From Desulfovibrio sp. JC022 (GTDB taxonomy: Bacteria > Desulfobacterota > Desulfovibrionia > Desulfovibrionales > Desulfovibrionaceae): a DNA stretch of 64,000 bases. Below, piece after piece: positions 7,952 to 16,805 of this stretch. The stretch is from NCBI RefSeq assembly GCF_010470665.1, contig NZ_VOPZ01000004.1, forward strand, positions 124,001-188,000. The letters run 5' to 3'. The stretch's first letter is position 1. Each line of letters starts with the position of its first letter. The notes beneath the pieces were generated by a model. That model did no database searches. It saw nothing but the letters and a program-made list of their open reading frames with translations, and was not told the origin of the DNA. The translations under genes were made by a program, and so were the position numbers.

Positions 7952-8847
7952 AAGAAGCGGCTCTGGAAGCTGTTTCCGAAAGCAGGGATGAATTGCTTGA
8001 ACGGCTGGTATCCTCCGAAGAGGAAGCCAGAAATTTCCTGCTGCACAAAGCCTTGGGAGACCGCAACCCCTTCTGCCCCCGCTGCCGGGAGCATAAGCTC
8101 TATAATCTCAATGGCGACCGCTACCGCTGCTCTTCCTGCAAATACACCTTTCAGGATTTCAGCGGTCGCTGGATCAACAACGGTGGCCTCTCCTGCCGCG
8201 AATGGGTGCGCCTCATCCAGATGTTCGCCGAGGATCACACCGCACATGCAATCTCCATAGACCTTGAACTTTCCTACAACGCAACCTACAAGGCCATCAC
8301 CGCGCTCAGATTTGCAATTCTGGCACAGGCCATCGATGCCCAACAATTGCTAAGTTCCGAAACAGGACTGCACACCCATCTCAAGAACAAAAAACTCACT
8401 GGAGTGCCTTCCAAAAAGTCCACCGGAACCATCCCTGTTTTCGGAATAATGGAAAAAAACGGCTGGGTGTTCATCGACTTAATGCAGAACATCAGCGCCG
8501 AATCGGTATTCCACTTCAACCACAACTTCCACCTAAAGCTGGTCCGTCACGGAAGCATCATCCACACCGACCGATACCAGAAGTACGATTCCCTGATCCT
8601 ATGCGGAGATGATTCCCTACCGCTAGATTACATCCGCAAGTACCCGGACATCACCCCGCACATAGAAATTTCCGGCGGGGAATTCTGGCAATTCGCCCGT
8701 CAGCGTTTCAAGCGCTACAAAGGAATTTCCCCGCATCGCTTTCCTTTATATTTGAAGGAACTGGAATTTAGATTCAACAATCGTTCGAAGGATTTGTTCG
8801 ATTTATTGACTACTTATATTTGTAAGATTGTGCCGGACGTGGATTAG
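7918..8847 (+). CDS. ISXO2/IS1595-type transposase-like protein, probably domesticated
   Basis: This 309-residue protein has a zinc ribbon at residues 53-74 (CPRC..CSSC), a helical DNA-binding segment near 88-130, and an ISXO2-like DDE region from about 140 to 300 with HTDRYQKY (Asp218), [12 protein letters not shown] (Glu255) and [12 protein letters not shown]. Where active members have Asp-Glu-Thr, this protein has Ser147-Glu148-Thr149, so the first catalytic acid seems to be lost. It starts inside moaA (34-bp overlap, own AAGGTG), which ordinary insertion would not produce, and no terminal inverted repeats or target duplications are visible. A DNA-binding role linked to the formate dehydrogenase/molybdopterin genes is an inference. 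Confidence 0.75.
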   Translation: MRNTDVGNRRIEEAALEAVSESRDELLERLVSSEEEARNFLLHKALGDRNPFCPRCREHKLYNLNGDRYRCSSCKYTFQDFSGRWINNGGLSCREWVRLIQMFAEDHTAHAISIDLELSYNATYKAITALRFAILAQAIDAQQLLSSETGLHTHLKNKKLTGVPSKKSTGTIPVFGIMEKNGWVFIDLMQNISAESVFHFNHNFHLKLVRHGSIIHTDRYQKYDSLILCGDDSLPLDYIRKYPDITPHIEISGGEFWQFARQRFKRYKGISPHRFPLYLKELEFRFNNRSKDLFDLLTTYICKIVPDVD

Positions 8848-8880
8848 TATTTATTGATTTTTTGATTGGTAGGAAATGGA

Positions 8881-8917
8881 AAACCTCCCCTGCTTTGGTA
8901 AGCGGGGGAGGTTTTTT
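8881..8917 (+). terminator. Rho-independent terminator after the transposase-like gene
   Basis: The stem AAACCTCCCC-TGC paired with GC-GGGGGAGGTTT (8881-8893 with 8902-8914) is followed by T's, 34 bp after the stop. A-runs on the other arm mean it could also work for the converging gene at 8936. Confidence 0.85.
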
Positions 8918-8935
8918 AGCGCTGGATTTAAAAAG

Positions 8936-9925
8936 TTAATGAGAAATTAAATTTTCGATTCGCCCCTTCAACGATCCAAGCTTTGATACAATTCTATCTT
9001 TGTATTCATGTTTTGCAATTGATGCTGCAAAAGATTTGTCCGTACGCCATAGATCACATTCATACAGGTATACAGCTTGAGCTGCGTCATAAAAATCTGA
9101 CCTTTTTACTTTACGACTTGTGTCTTTTATATATGAAAAAAGATACCTTGAATAAATATCCCAAAACAAGATATTATTGATAACAGGCGTATTTTTATAA
9201 CGTTCTTTGGATCTACAGACTGACAACAACTTCTGTCTAAAATCATCAAAAGTCTCATCTGTCTTCAGCGCCTCTTTTCTATATTGTAAGATAAAGTTTT
9301 CCATTTTTGCAGGAATATTATCCACTAGAGCTGAAAATCCTGAAATTCCACCACTTACAGCAAGAACATTAACAATCACATCCGGTCTAAACATGCGAGT
9401 AACAATATCATCCACACCTTGCTTAGTTAGTTGATTAGTAAGGTATCTGGTTATCGGTTTCCTCGAAAAAACATAATGCATAACATCTTGCGTTGTTCTA
9501 TCTAGGTTTAACTCATTCATCCTTGAGAGCTTATCCTCAAATGCGCTAACCTCTTTAATATGCTCTTTTAACTTTTTAACTCTACTAGACAAACTTCTCT
9601 TTTTCTTCTTCCTAAAATGCAAATCAGATAACCAAGTAATCAGACCTTCAAATGAAAAAGGAAAGGGCATCTCAGGAAAATAAATGTCTATAGCTGAAAC
9701 GAACTCACCTACAAACTTTGCTCGATCAACCCGATTTTGAAAATACTCGCCATTAGGACTTTCAATGTCCTGAATGAATTCAAAGAAAGTAATAGGGCCA
9801 CAAACAAACTCAACATCCCCACTATGCCTTTGTCCTATTAAGTACTCTTTAAGGTCCGAATTACAAGCATGCGCTAGATTGTGGTAGTCTTGAGTGTCCA
9901 AATAAACTTTGATCGGCTGGCCCAT
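8936..9925 (-). CDS. PIN-domain-like protein with helical insertion (possible nuclease)
   Basis: This 329-residue protein is not one I can name. Its N-terminus KVYLDTQDYHNLA has the lone early Asp of PIN domains and is followed by GPITFFEFI with a conserved-type Glu. The C-terminal SDFYDAAQAVYLYECDLWR, then TDKSF, fits the D-x3-A..L-x-T-D-x-x-F pattern that completes a PIN active site. Between them lie about 200 mostly helical, lysine-rich residues. The gene is visibly more AT-rich than its neighbours and sits alone between two terminators, with no small antitoxin-like partner, suggesting horizontal gain. A PIN ribonuclease in defence or RNA decay is possible; function is unknown. The ATG follows AGGAGG. 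Confidence 0.6.
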   Translation of the reverse strand: MGQPIKVYLDTQDYHNLAHACNSDLKEYLIGQRHSGDVEFVCGPITFFEFIQDIESPNGEYFQNRVDRAKFVGEFVSAIDIYFPEMPFPFSFEGLITWLSDLHFRKKKKRSLSSRVKKLKEHIKEVSAFEDKLSRMNELNLDRTTQDVMHYVFSRKPITRYLTNQLTKQGVDDIVTRMFRPDVIVNVLAVSGGISGFSALVDNIPAKMENFILQYRKEALKTDETFDDFRQKLLSVCRSKERYKNTPVINNILFWDIYSRYLFSYIKDTSRKVKRSDFYDAAQAVYLYECDLWRTDKSFAASIAKHEYKDRIVSKLGSLKGRIENLISH

Positions 9926-10001
9926 GCCACCTCCTGAAACATTTATGTAATTTTATAAATCAAAATGCCAGTTGATCAAATAACAACTGTTGCTCAAATG
10001 T

Positions 10002-10035
10002 AAAGCCCCTCACAGCTAAAGCTGCAAGGGGCTTT
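10002..10035 (-). terminator. Terminator-like hairpin after the diguanylate cyclase gene
   Basis: AAAGCCCCT (10002-10010) pairs with AGGGGCTTT (10027-10035), with an inner CAGC/GCTG stem. It lies 26 bp beyond the stop of the reverse-strand cyclase gene. The T-run is short, so termination may be partial. Confidence 0.6.
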
Positions 10036-10060
10036 CCCATAGATATCTAAAAAACTAATC

Positions 10061-11512
10061 TCAACCCTTAACAACCCGATCCTTCCCCAGCACTTTCGAT
10101 TCATACATAGCCTTATCAGCACGCTGAGCCAATGAATCAAGGGAATCATCCATGTTAAATCCGGCTACACCGCAACTGACCGTGATCCTGACTTCTTCGC
10201 CTTCGGCAGAATCATCACCACACTTACAGTTGCAACACGCGGATGAACGAATGCGTTCTGCCACACTCATGGCTATATCCACATTACCGGAAACCAGAAT
10301 AATAAATTCATCGCCACCCCAACGGGCGCAGAAATCATCATTTCTGATTGCGGAACATACTTTGGATGAAATGTCCTTAATCAGATTATCACCTTGTAAA
10401 TGCCCACATAAATCATTCACCCGTTTAAAACCGTCAATATCCAGCAGAATTATTGAAAAATCGTTCCCATTACGGAAATAATTATTCATCGCAATATCAA
10501 AACGATTCTCGAATGCACGACGGTTGGCTAACCCGGTCAAGGCATCTGTTCCGGCCTGTTTTTCCAGCCGTATTTGGAAATGATTAATAGTCAGAATACT
10601 TAACAAAAGAATCAGCAGGGTTGTGCCGCCACCAACCAAAAGAGTTCTTGATAAATTATCCCGCGCCGCGCCGAGGGAACCTCTCTCACTTTGCTGCACC
10701 ACAAGTACCCATTCAAATTCAGGGATATAACGAGTAGTCAAATATTCCTTTTCACCGCCAGCAGAAAACTCAAATATTGCGGGTTCGCTGTTGGGACTGA
10801 GCATCTGTTCTGCCACTGTCATCAGGCCCGGTAAATTCTTGATATTTACCTTTTCTATTAAATTCACATTGCTATGCGCCTGCACCACACCGGCTAAATC
10901 CACTAAAAATATTTGCTTGGAATACTTTTCAGAAAAACTTGCTAAAAGCTTTGAAACCTTATCCATCTTAAGGCCAACACCGGCAACTCCAAGAAACTTT
11001 CCATCATTATCCTCAACTCGGTGATTAATAAAAATAGTCAGAATATTACTCGCCGCCTCGTTAGTATCAACATCAAGATCAAATCCCTCACCGGATTTGA
11101 CAAAATCATAATACCAGACATCGTGCCTGTCCTGTTCGGAAACCTTTTTTAAAACCCCGCCGGGATAATAATATTTTCTGGTACTCGCTGAGACAAAAAA
11201 AGCACTGAAAAATCCATACTCGTCTTGGATCTCGCTCAGATAACGTTTGATGGCATTTGGATCTTTCTCGCCATAAGCAGTCCAATCCTGAAGAAAGGTA
11301 TCATTTGCCATGAGCGATGAAACAAAAATTGGACGCATCAACCCGGACTGAATTTCTGAATATATATTGTCACGAGTCAGCGGTAAGGCGGAATAAACTA
11401 TTTCATCATGAATATTTTTGCGGGTAACATTATAGTTGAACAGACTGATGAGAACAAATGCGCCAACCAGAATAGCGGTCACTGCCATTATCAGTTTAAC
11501 TCGTATGGACAT
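10061..11512 (-). CDS. Membrane diguanylate cyclase with periplasmic Cache domain
   Basis: This 483-residue protein has an N-terminal membrane helix (about 7-27), a periplasmic sensor of about 250 residues with dCache-type features (YYYPGGVLKKV, FINHRVEDNDGKFLGVAGVG, DLAGVVQAHSN), a second helix near 292-312 (LLVGGGTTLLILLLSIL) and a GGDEF domain. The catalytic loop is CARWGGDEFIIL and the substrate region DALTGLANRRAFE, so it should make cyclic di-GMP from two GTP in response to an external small molecule. No R-x-x-D inhibitory site is obvious upstream of the GGDEF motif. An unusual CCNCKCGDDSAE insertion follows the catalytic strand. It is a single gene; ligand unknown. Confidence 0.9.
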   Translation of the reverse strand: MSIRVKLIMAVTAILVGAFVLISLFNYNVTRKNIHDEIVYSALPLTRDNIYSEIQSGLMRPIFVSSLMANDTFLQDWTAYGEKDPNAIKRYLSEIQDEYGFFSAFFVSASTRKYYYPGGVLKKVSEQDRHDVWYYDFVKSGEGFDLDVDTNEAASNILTIFINHRVEDNDGKFLGVAGVGLKMDKVSKLLASFSEKYSKQIFLVDLAGVVQAHSNVNLIEKVNIKNLPGLMTVAEQMLSPNSEPAIFEFSAGGEKEYLTTRYIPEFEWVLVVQQSERGSLGAARDNLSRTLLVGGGTTLLILLLSILTINHFQIRLEKQAGTDALTGLANRRAFENRFDIAMNNYFRNGNDFSIILLDIDGFKRVNDLCGHLQGDNLIKDISSKVCSAIRNDDFCARWGGDEFIILVSGNVDIAMSVAERIRSSACCNCKCGDDSAEGEEVRITVSCGVAGFNMDDSLDSLAQRADKAMYESKVLGKDRVVKG

Positions 11513-11524
11513 TTATTCTCCGCG

Positions 11525-11547
11525 AAAAAAAAGGCCTAACGGCCTTT
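11525..11547 (-). terminator. Rho-independent terminator after ruvB
   Basis: The stem AAAGGCC-TAAC-GGCCTTT with a run of eight A on the plus strand, i.e. eight U in the reverse-strand transcript, lies 37 bp after the ruvB stop. It separates the ruv operon from the cyclase gene. Confidence 0.8.
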
Positions 11548-11583
11548 GCTACTATTAACCATAATTTTTTCCACCACCGGCAC

Positions 11584-12570
11584 TTAAAACAAACTTCCCT
11601 GTCCCCCGGAAGCAACCTTCTGAAGATGCTGATAAGCTCTAGCGGTAGCGACACGCCCGCGGGATGTGCGTTTTAAAAAACCGCACTGAATGAGATACGG
11701 CTCGTAAATATCCTCAATGGTGCGCACTTCTTCGGAACAGGCCACAGCGATGGTTTTTACACCTACAGGGCCGCCACCGAACTGGTCTATCAAAATAGAA
11801 AGAATCTTGCGGTCCATGTAATCGAGTCCAAGGGGATCAACATCCAGCTTGTTCAAGGCCATGTCGGCCAGTTCGCCGGTTACGACCCCATCACCATGCA
11901 CGGTGGCGAAATCACGAACCCTGCGCAGAAGTCGGTTGGCAATACGCGGTGTGCCACGTGAACGCTTGCCGATTATCAGCGCGCCTTCGTCGGTGACCTT
12001 GAGGTCGAAAATACGGGCCGCGCGGGTAACTATGCGGGCCAGTTCTTCTGGAGAATAAAATTCTAAACGAAAAATACAGCCGAAACGATCACGCAAAGGT
12101 GAAGTAAGCAGCCCCAAACGGGTTGTAGCACCTACGAGAGTAAACGGCTCAAGGTCGATCTTCACAGTACGGGCGGCAGGTCCCTGCCCGATGATGAGGT
12201 CGATGTTAAAATCCTCCATGGCCGGATAGAGCACTTCCTCTACATTTGCAGGCACACGGTGGATTTCATCAATAAAAAGGATATCGTTGCGGGAAAGATT
12301 GGTTAGAATAGCAGCGAGGTCACCACTGCGTTCTATTACAGGACCGGATGTGGTAATAAGATTGACCCCAAGCTCGGAAGCAATAATCCGGGCAAGAGTT
12401 GTCTTACCAAGGCCGGGGTTGCCGTAGAAAAGAGAATGGTCCATGGCATTGCCGCGCCCACGCGCAGCCTGAATGAAAACATCAAGGTTGTCGCGCAGAT
12501 CGTCCTGCCCGATAAAATCGGCCAGCCGTTGCGGTCTGATGTGATCGTCTGAACCGTTGCTTTCAATCAT
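11584..12570 (-). CDS. ruvB: Holliday junction branch-migration ATPase RuvB
   Basis: This 328-residue AAA+ motor drives branch migration of Holliday junctions with RuvA. Visible: [11 protein letters not shown] at the N-terminus, Walker [10 protein letters not shown] near 50-58, Walker [10 protein letters not shown] near 97-105, the sensor and arginine-finger region [18 protein letters not shown] near 149-166, and the C-terminal winged helix with [10 protein letters not shown] and the family ending [17 protein letters not shown]. Length is normal. It is the last gene of yebC-ruvC-ruvA-ruvB, 24 bp after ruvA. Confidence 0.98.
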   Translation of the reverse strand: MIESNGSDDHIRPQRLADFIGQDDLRDNLDVFIQAARGRGNAMDHSLFYGNPGLGKTTLARIIASELGVNLITTSGPVIERSGDLAAILTNLSRNDILFIDEIHRVPANVEEVLYPAMEDFNIDLIIGQGPAARTVKIDLEPFTLVGATTRLGLLTSPLRDRFGCIFRLEFYSPEELARIVTRAARIFDLKVTDEGALIIGKRSRGTPRIANRLLRRVRDFATVHGDGVVTGELADMALNKLDVDPLGLDYMDRKILSILIDQFGGGPVGVKTIAVACSEEVRTIEDIYEPYLIQCGFLKRTSRGRVATARAYQHLQKVASGGQGSLF

Positions 12571-12594
12571 ATTCCGGTACTGCCTGCTGAAAAA

Positions 12595-13206
12595 TTACTT
12601 GTTCTGGGAAATCTTTTTCAAAGCTACGCGGATAGCTCCACCAGCGTCAAGATCCGCTTCCTCTTCAAATATTTCCTTGAGGATTTCACGTACTTCGTCG
12701 TCAGCGTAACCAAGATTGCGTAGGCCGGAAAGGGCATCGAGAAATTCACTGCGGTCACCTTCCACCGGACAGGCACCGCTACGCACAGTGGCGGATTTGA
12801 GAGTCTCCATTTTATCCTTAAGAGACCACAAAATCTGGCGAGCGGACTTGGGGCCAATACCGGGAACAATGGACAGGGTCTTCACATCCTCGCGAAAAAC
12901 GAGATCCTGCAATTCCTTGGGACCGAACTGGGAAAGGATAGCCAATGCCTTTTTAGGGCCGAGGCGATCGACTGAAATAAGGGTGCGGAAAACCTCACGG
13001 TCATCAAAGCAGGGAAAGCCGTAGAGATCAAAAGCGTCCTCACGGATCACGGAATGAACGTAAAAAGTCACATCCGAGCCGGATTCCGGCAGGGTGGAAA
13101 TAGCGGTGAGGGTCAGGAAAAGTTCATAGCCCACTCCGCCGGGAGTGAGAATGATGCAGGATTTATCTGTAGCTTCTAAGAGCTTACCGTGGATATAGGC
13201 GATCAT
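12595..13206 (-). CDS. ruvA: Holliday junction DNA-binding protein RuvA
   Basis: This 203-residue protein binds the four-way junction and loads RuvB. The N-terminal OB-fold begins MIAYIHGKLLE. Two helix-hairpin-helix segments follow (LISVDRLGPKKALAIL and LSIVPGIGPKSARQIL, residues about 77-120). The C-terminal RuvB-contacting domain includes LRNLGYADDEVREIL. The ATG overlaps the ruvC stop by 4 bp. All regions expected of a functional RuvA are present. Confidence 0.97.
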   Translation of the reverse strand: MIAYIHGKLLEATDKSCIILTPGGVGYELFLTLTAISTLPESGSDVTFYVHSVIREDAFDLYGFPCFDDREVFRTLISVDRLGPKKALAILSQFGPKELQDLVFREDVKTLSIVPGIGPKSARQILWSLKDKMETLKSATVRSGACPVEGDRSEFLDALSGLRNLGYADDEVREILKEIFEEEADLDAGGAIRVALKKISQNK

Positions 13207-13709
13207 TTTCCAGCTACCTTTGCGAATCTTCGTTCATTGAGATGACAGATCGCAATGCCCAGTGCATCGGTGGTATCGTTGGCCCACTTGGTGTTTTTCA
13301 CCCCGAGGATACGCTCCACCATAAAGGCGACCTGTGATTTATCAGCCCGCCCGCTACCCACAAGATTACGTTTAACCTTGGTAGGCTCATACCCGGAAAC
13401 CACTAGCCCGGATACCGCACAGGCAGCCATAGCCGCGCCGCGAGCCTGCCCCAGCTTAAGGGCCGAAGCCGGATTAGAGGCGACAAACGCATTTTCGATT
13501 GCCGCCTCATCCGGTGAATGATCATTTATAAGCTCAGCTATGCGGGAGTAAATTTCCCCAAGCCTTGAGCACATGGGATTCTTGGTATTGGTCCGGATTG
13601 TCCCGGCATCCACAAGGGAAACCTGCCCGGAAAGTTCGCGTACAATTCCGTATCCGGTTACGCGGGTTCCGGGGTCAATGCCGATGATTACAATACCGGA
13701 ATCTCCCAT
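13203..13709 (-). CDS. ruvC: Holliday junction resolvase RuvC
   Basis: This 168-residue endonuclease cuts Holliday junctions symmetrically after branch migration. Catalytic acids are visible: Asp in IGIDPGTRVTGYG near residue 11, Glu in AAIENAFVA near 70, and the pair in NDTTDALGIAICH near 143-147. The start is directly adjacent to the yebC stop, with GGAAGG as ribosome site, so the genes are coupled. Its product acts with RuvA and RuvB encoded downstream. Confidence 0.97.
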   Translation of the reverse strand: MGDSGIVIIGIDPGTRVTGYGIVRELSGQVSLVDAGTIRTNTKNPMCSRLGEIYSRIAELINDHSPDEAAIENAFVASNPASALKLGQARGAAMAACAVSGLVVSGYEPTKVKRNLVGSGRADKSQVAFMVERILGVKNTKWANDTTDALGIAICHLNERRFAKVAGK

Positions 13710-14456
13710 CTAGCCTTCCATTTCAGCCATAAGCTCATCGGGGAAGTCAGCGTTAACGTGCACGTTCTGCACATCGTCGTTGTCTTCCAGCTTTTCCATG
13801 AGGTTCATGAGCTTCTTGGCGTTGGAAACATCAACTTCTACGAGGTTCTTGGGCACGAAAGCGAGGTCGGAGCTTTTTGCTTCGCACTCAGCTGCTTCAA
13901 AAGCCTTCTGAACTTCGGTGAAATCTTCGGGCATGCAGTGAACTTCGAGGGAATCGTCTTCAGCGATTACGTCCTCAGCACCGCCTTCAAGGCCGATTTC
14001 CAGCAGCTGGTCTTCGGTGTACTTTTCAGCATCAAAAACCATGACGCCTTTTTTATCGAACATCCATGCAACGCAGCCTGCTTCACCCATGGAACCACCG
14101 GCTTTACCAAGTGCGTGACGCACTTCAGCAACAGTACGGTTCTTGTTATCGGTTGCAGCTTCAACAAGAATCGCTACACCGCCGGGACCGTAACCTTCAT
14201 ACATGACTTCAGAAATATCGCCACCGGCCAGTTCGCCGGTACCTTTTTTGATCGCGGTATCGATCTTATCGTTAGGCATGTTCACAGCTTTAGCCTTGGA
14301 AATGGCAAGACGCAGAGAAGCGTTCATGGCCGGATCGCCTCCGCCCTTGGCTGCAAGGATGATATCCTTTGCCATTTTGGTGAAAATTTTACCGCGCTTG
14401 GCGTCCTGTCTACCTTTTCTGTGCTGAATATTAGCCCATTTACTATGTCCGGCCAT
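13710..14456 (-). CDS. yebC: YebC/PmpR family protein
   Basis: This 248-residue protein starts with the family signature MAGHSKWANIQHRKGRQD and contains YEGYGPGGVAILVEAATDN near 83-103 and an acidic C-terminal domain. Family members are described as DNA-binding regulators and, more recently, as ribosome-associated factors that help translate proline-rich stretches; the sequence alone does not decide between these. It heads the ruvCAB operon, a very common arrangement, with GGAGGAAAAA before the ATG. Confidence 0.96.
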   Translation of the reverse strand: MAGHSKWANIQHRKGRQDAKRGKIFTKMAKDIILAAKGGGDPAMNASLRLAISKAKAVNMPNDKIDTAIKKGTGELAGGDISEVMYEGYGPGGVAILVEAATDNKNRTVAEVRHALGKAGGSMGEAGCVAWMFDKKGVMVFDAEKYTEDQLLEIGLEGGAEDVIAEDDSLEVHCMPEDFTEVQKAFEAAECEAKSSDLAFVPKNLVEVDVSNAKKLMNLMEKLEDNDDVQNVHVNADFPDELMAEMEG

Positions 14457-14479
14457 TTTTTCCTCCTGAGAATATCAAA

Positions 14480-14507
14480 GTCCCGTCGCTCTTAAATTTG
14501 GCGGGAC
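14480..14507 (-). terminator. Weak hairpin between rlmE and yebC
   Basis: GTCCCG (14480-14485) pairs with CGGGAC (14502-14507) 33 bp after the rlmE stop. The following U-run is short and interrupted, so it may only attenuate read-through from rlmE into yebC. Confidence 0.35.
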
Positions 14508-14539
14508 AGTATTTATATATGTATGAAGAACCAGTCTTC

Positions 14540-15139
14540 TTACCCTTCAATGCCACGAAAGCCAAGTCCTACGATAAAGAACTCTTTGCTTTCCTCTCTG
14601 CAACTCTTCGGCTTGAATCTTTTTACCTTGGAAAACATCTTGCGCAGAGAATCGGTATACCCTTTAACGTCGGGTCCGTCGAAAATTTTAACGATAAAAT
14701 GACCGCCTTCCTTAAGTCTGCTGGGCACGATGTCACGCGCACGCTCGCAAAGCTCAAGAGAATTAGCCTGATCGGCAAACTTTACCCCGGTAGTCTTGGG
14801 AGCCATGTCACTGATGATCAGGTCATAGGGCAACTGCTTATCCATTGCAGCCAAAAGTTCCGGGGAATCCTCGAATACGTCGGCCTGCAAAAAAGTTGCG
14901 TTATCAGGAAAGACGGTGTCGGTAGACTGGATATCTACTGCAAGTACACGTCCGTTGTCCCCAACCTTCTTGGCGGCAAAAAGGGTCCATGAACCGGGAG
15001 CAGCCCCGAGATCCATAACGTTCTGGCCTTTTGCGAAAACCTTGAAACGTTTGTCCAGTTCCTGAAGTTTGTAAACGGAACGGGCGGGATAGTTTTCCTT
15101 TTTGGCCCTTTTAAAATAATGATCGCGATATTGTTTCAT
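14540..15139 (-). CDS. rlmE: 23S rRNA (uridine-2'-O)-methyltransferase RlmE (FtsJ/RrmJ)
   Basis: This 199-residue SAM-dependent enzyme methylates the 2'-O of a universally conserved uridine in the 23S rRNA A-loop. Seen: [14 protein letters not shown] with the first catalytic Lys, SAM motif [19 protein letters not shown] near 42-60, the catalytic Asp in [17 protein letters not shown] near 109-125, the Lys in [13 protein letters not shown] and the terminal Glu region [14 protein letters not shown], i.e. the K-D-K-E set. Length fits. It lies upstream of yebC in the same orientation. Confidence 0.95.
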   Translation of the reverse strand: MKQYRDHYFKRAKKENYPARSVYKLQELDKRFKVFAKGQNVMDLGAAPGSWTLFAAKKVGDNGRVLAVDIQSTDTVFPDNATFLQADVFEDSPELLAAMDKQLPYDLIISDMAPKTTGVKFADQANSLELCERARDIVPSRLKEGGHFIVKIFDGPDVKGYTDSLRKMFSKVKRFKPKSCREESKEFFIVGLGFRGIEG

Positions 15140-15250
15140 AATCTGAATTTATGTTTCGCAGTGATCCAGCAAAGACATTTAGGACCGACTGCGTTATAAG
15201 GTGTCTGGAAATTAACTTATTACGGCCCGCAAGCCAAGTATCGATAAGCA

Positions 15251-16732
15251 ATGCAACGCCCCGAAAGAATCCGCATAAAAAACGAATCCGCCCAACTGCA
15301 ATCCCTGCCCGAAGGCGAAAGATACTTTCAGGACCTAGGCGGCGAGGGAGAAATCCTGTTCCTCGGTCTTGGCCCGAATCCGGCCTTGGCAGCGGAGCTA
15401 TTCCCGCAGGCGAAAATTTTATATTACATGGAATGCACCGAACTCTCGACGCAACTGCCCGAAGGGTATACAACCCCGGCCCAATTTAAGCAAATCAGCG
15501 CAGACGAAGCTGGTGACCTGTCCGGTTTCAGGATAATTCTATACACACCGGGCAAACGGCTGTTTCCCTCTTTCTGGGAACCGCGACTCTCCAAGCTGAG
15601 CGTAGCCCGCGCCGGAATCAGACGCAAAAAAAGAAGTAAAACAGTATGGATTCCCGGCGACGAAAATTCCTTGCTGCTGCCGGAACTCTGCCGGGCCTTC
15701 AAGGCCGAGGGCTTCTCTTACAGGGTTATCGAACCGGATGCAATGCGCAAAGATCTGCTTAATCTGCTGAGCAGCGACCTGCCGGAACTTGTCCTGAGTG
15801 TGAATTTCAACGGACTGGATAATGCGGGCGAAACATTTTTCATGCTCCGCGAGGCCGGGGTGAAAATTATTGTCTGGATGGTGGATAATCCTTTCCACAT
15901 CATATCCGGCATCAAATCAAATTATTGGCAGGAAGTACCGCTGCTGGTCACCGATCACTGGTTCATTCCCGCACTTGAAAAACACGGGGCAAAAAAAGTC
16001 CGACACCTGCCCCTTGCCACCGATCCGGCTATTTTTAATGCTAAACTCAGCCCATATCCGCAGCTTGGCGAACGCACAGTTTTCGTGGGTCGCTCCAGCT
16101 TCCCGGCCAAGGACAATTTTTTCTCAGGTTGTAGTTTTAACATTGAAGACGAAAAAGCGGCCCTGCAAGCCATCGAGAATAACATCAAACCGAATTTTGA
16201 ATGGTGGGCCGCAAAAGATGGGTTAGATAAATTCTGGCCAGGACGCGAAGTACGAGCTACAGGATTCAGGGCTGAACAATCAGGGCTGATCTGGCGAATT
16301 CTTTCACTCCAAAATGCCGGAAATAAACTCACGGTCTTCGGCGACGAGGGCTGGACACAATACCTGCCTGACGCGGACCTGCGTCCCCCGGTGGATTATT
16401 TTACAGCCCTGCCTTCAATCTACGCCGGTGCCGGAATCAGCCTGAACATGACCAGCCCGCTGCTGCCCTGCGGCCTGACCCAGCGCAATTTCGATGTCTG
16501 GACCACAGGGGGATTCCTGCTCAGCGATTACACACCGGGGCTTTCCATTTTCCCGGAAGATTTGCTGCAATACTGCACCTTCAAAACACCTGAACAAATC
16601 CCGGAAAAGACAGACTTCATTAAAAGTCATCCGCAGCTGAAAAAAGAGCTTTCAAAAAATTGGCAGGAACTTACGACGGCTAAACACACATATAAAAACA
16701 GAATCCACAACATACTTAATTTCATAGACTAA
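15251..16732 (+). CDS. CgeB-like glycosyltransferase (DUF3880 plus GT family 1 type C-terminus)
   Basis: This 493-residue cytoplasmic protein has an N-terminal nucleotide-like region (ILFLGLGPNPALA near 38), a middle DUF3880-like part with IIVWMVDNPFHI near 209-220 and VTDHWFIPALEKHGAKKVRHLPLATDP near 236-260, and a C-terminal glycosyltransferase-like part with FVGRSSF and LPCGLTQRNFDVWTTGGF near 418-436. This layout matches CgeB-type glycosyltransferases, often tied to flagellin or surface glycosylation in desulfovibrios. Donor and acceptor cannot be read from the sequence. It is divergent from rlmE and lies 73 bp before a BON lipoprotein gene. Confidence 0.75.
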   Translation: MQRPERIRIKNESAQLQSLPEGERYFQDLGGEGEILFLGLGPNPALAAELFPQAKILYYMECTELSTQLPEGYTTPAQFKQISADEAGDLSGFRIILYTPGKRLFPSFWEPRLSKLSVARAGIRRKKRSKTVWIPGDENSLLLPELCRAFKAEGFSYRVIEPDAMRKDLLNLLSSDLPELVLSVNFNGLDNAGETFFMLREAGVKIIVWMVDNPFHIISGIKSNYWQEVPLLVTDHWFIPALEKHGAKKVRHLPLATDPAIFNAKLSPYPQLGERTVFVGRSSFPAKDNFFSGCSFNIEDEKAALQAIENNIKPNFEWWAAKDGLDKFWPGREVRATGFRAEQSGLIWRILSLQNAGNKLTVFGDEGWTQYLPDADLRPPVDYFTALPSIYAGAGISLNMTSPLLPCGLTQRNFDVWTTGGFLLSDYTPGLSIFPEDLLQYCTFKTPEQIPEKTDFIKSHPQLKKELSKNWQELTTAKHTYKNRIHNILNFID

Positions 16733-16805
16733 ATACGTTTAAAACAAAACGGCACAGCTTTTGCTTTTTCTGATCTCAGAACCTCTAATCAAGGATGATG
16801 ACGAG

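Noticed and set aside
7918-8847. Intact insertion sequence
   Set aside because: The frame starts within moaA, no terminal inverted repeats or target duplications are visible, and the first catalytic acid seems lost.
13758-14495. Long plus-strand open frame opposite yebC (245 codons)
   Set aside because: It is a shadow of yebC: the translation has no family features and the reverse-strand gene is unmistakable.
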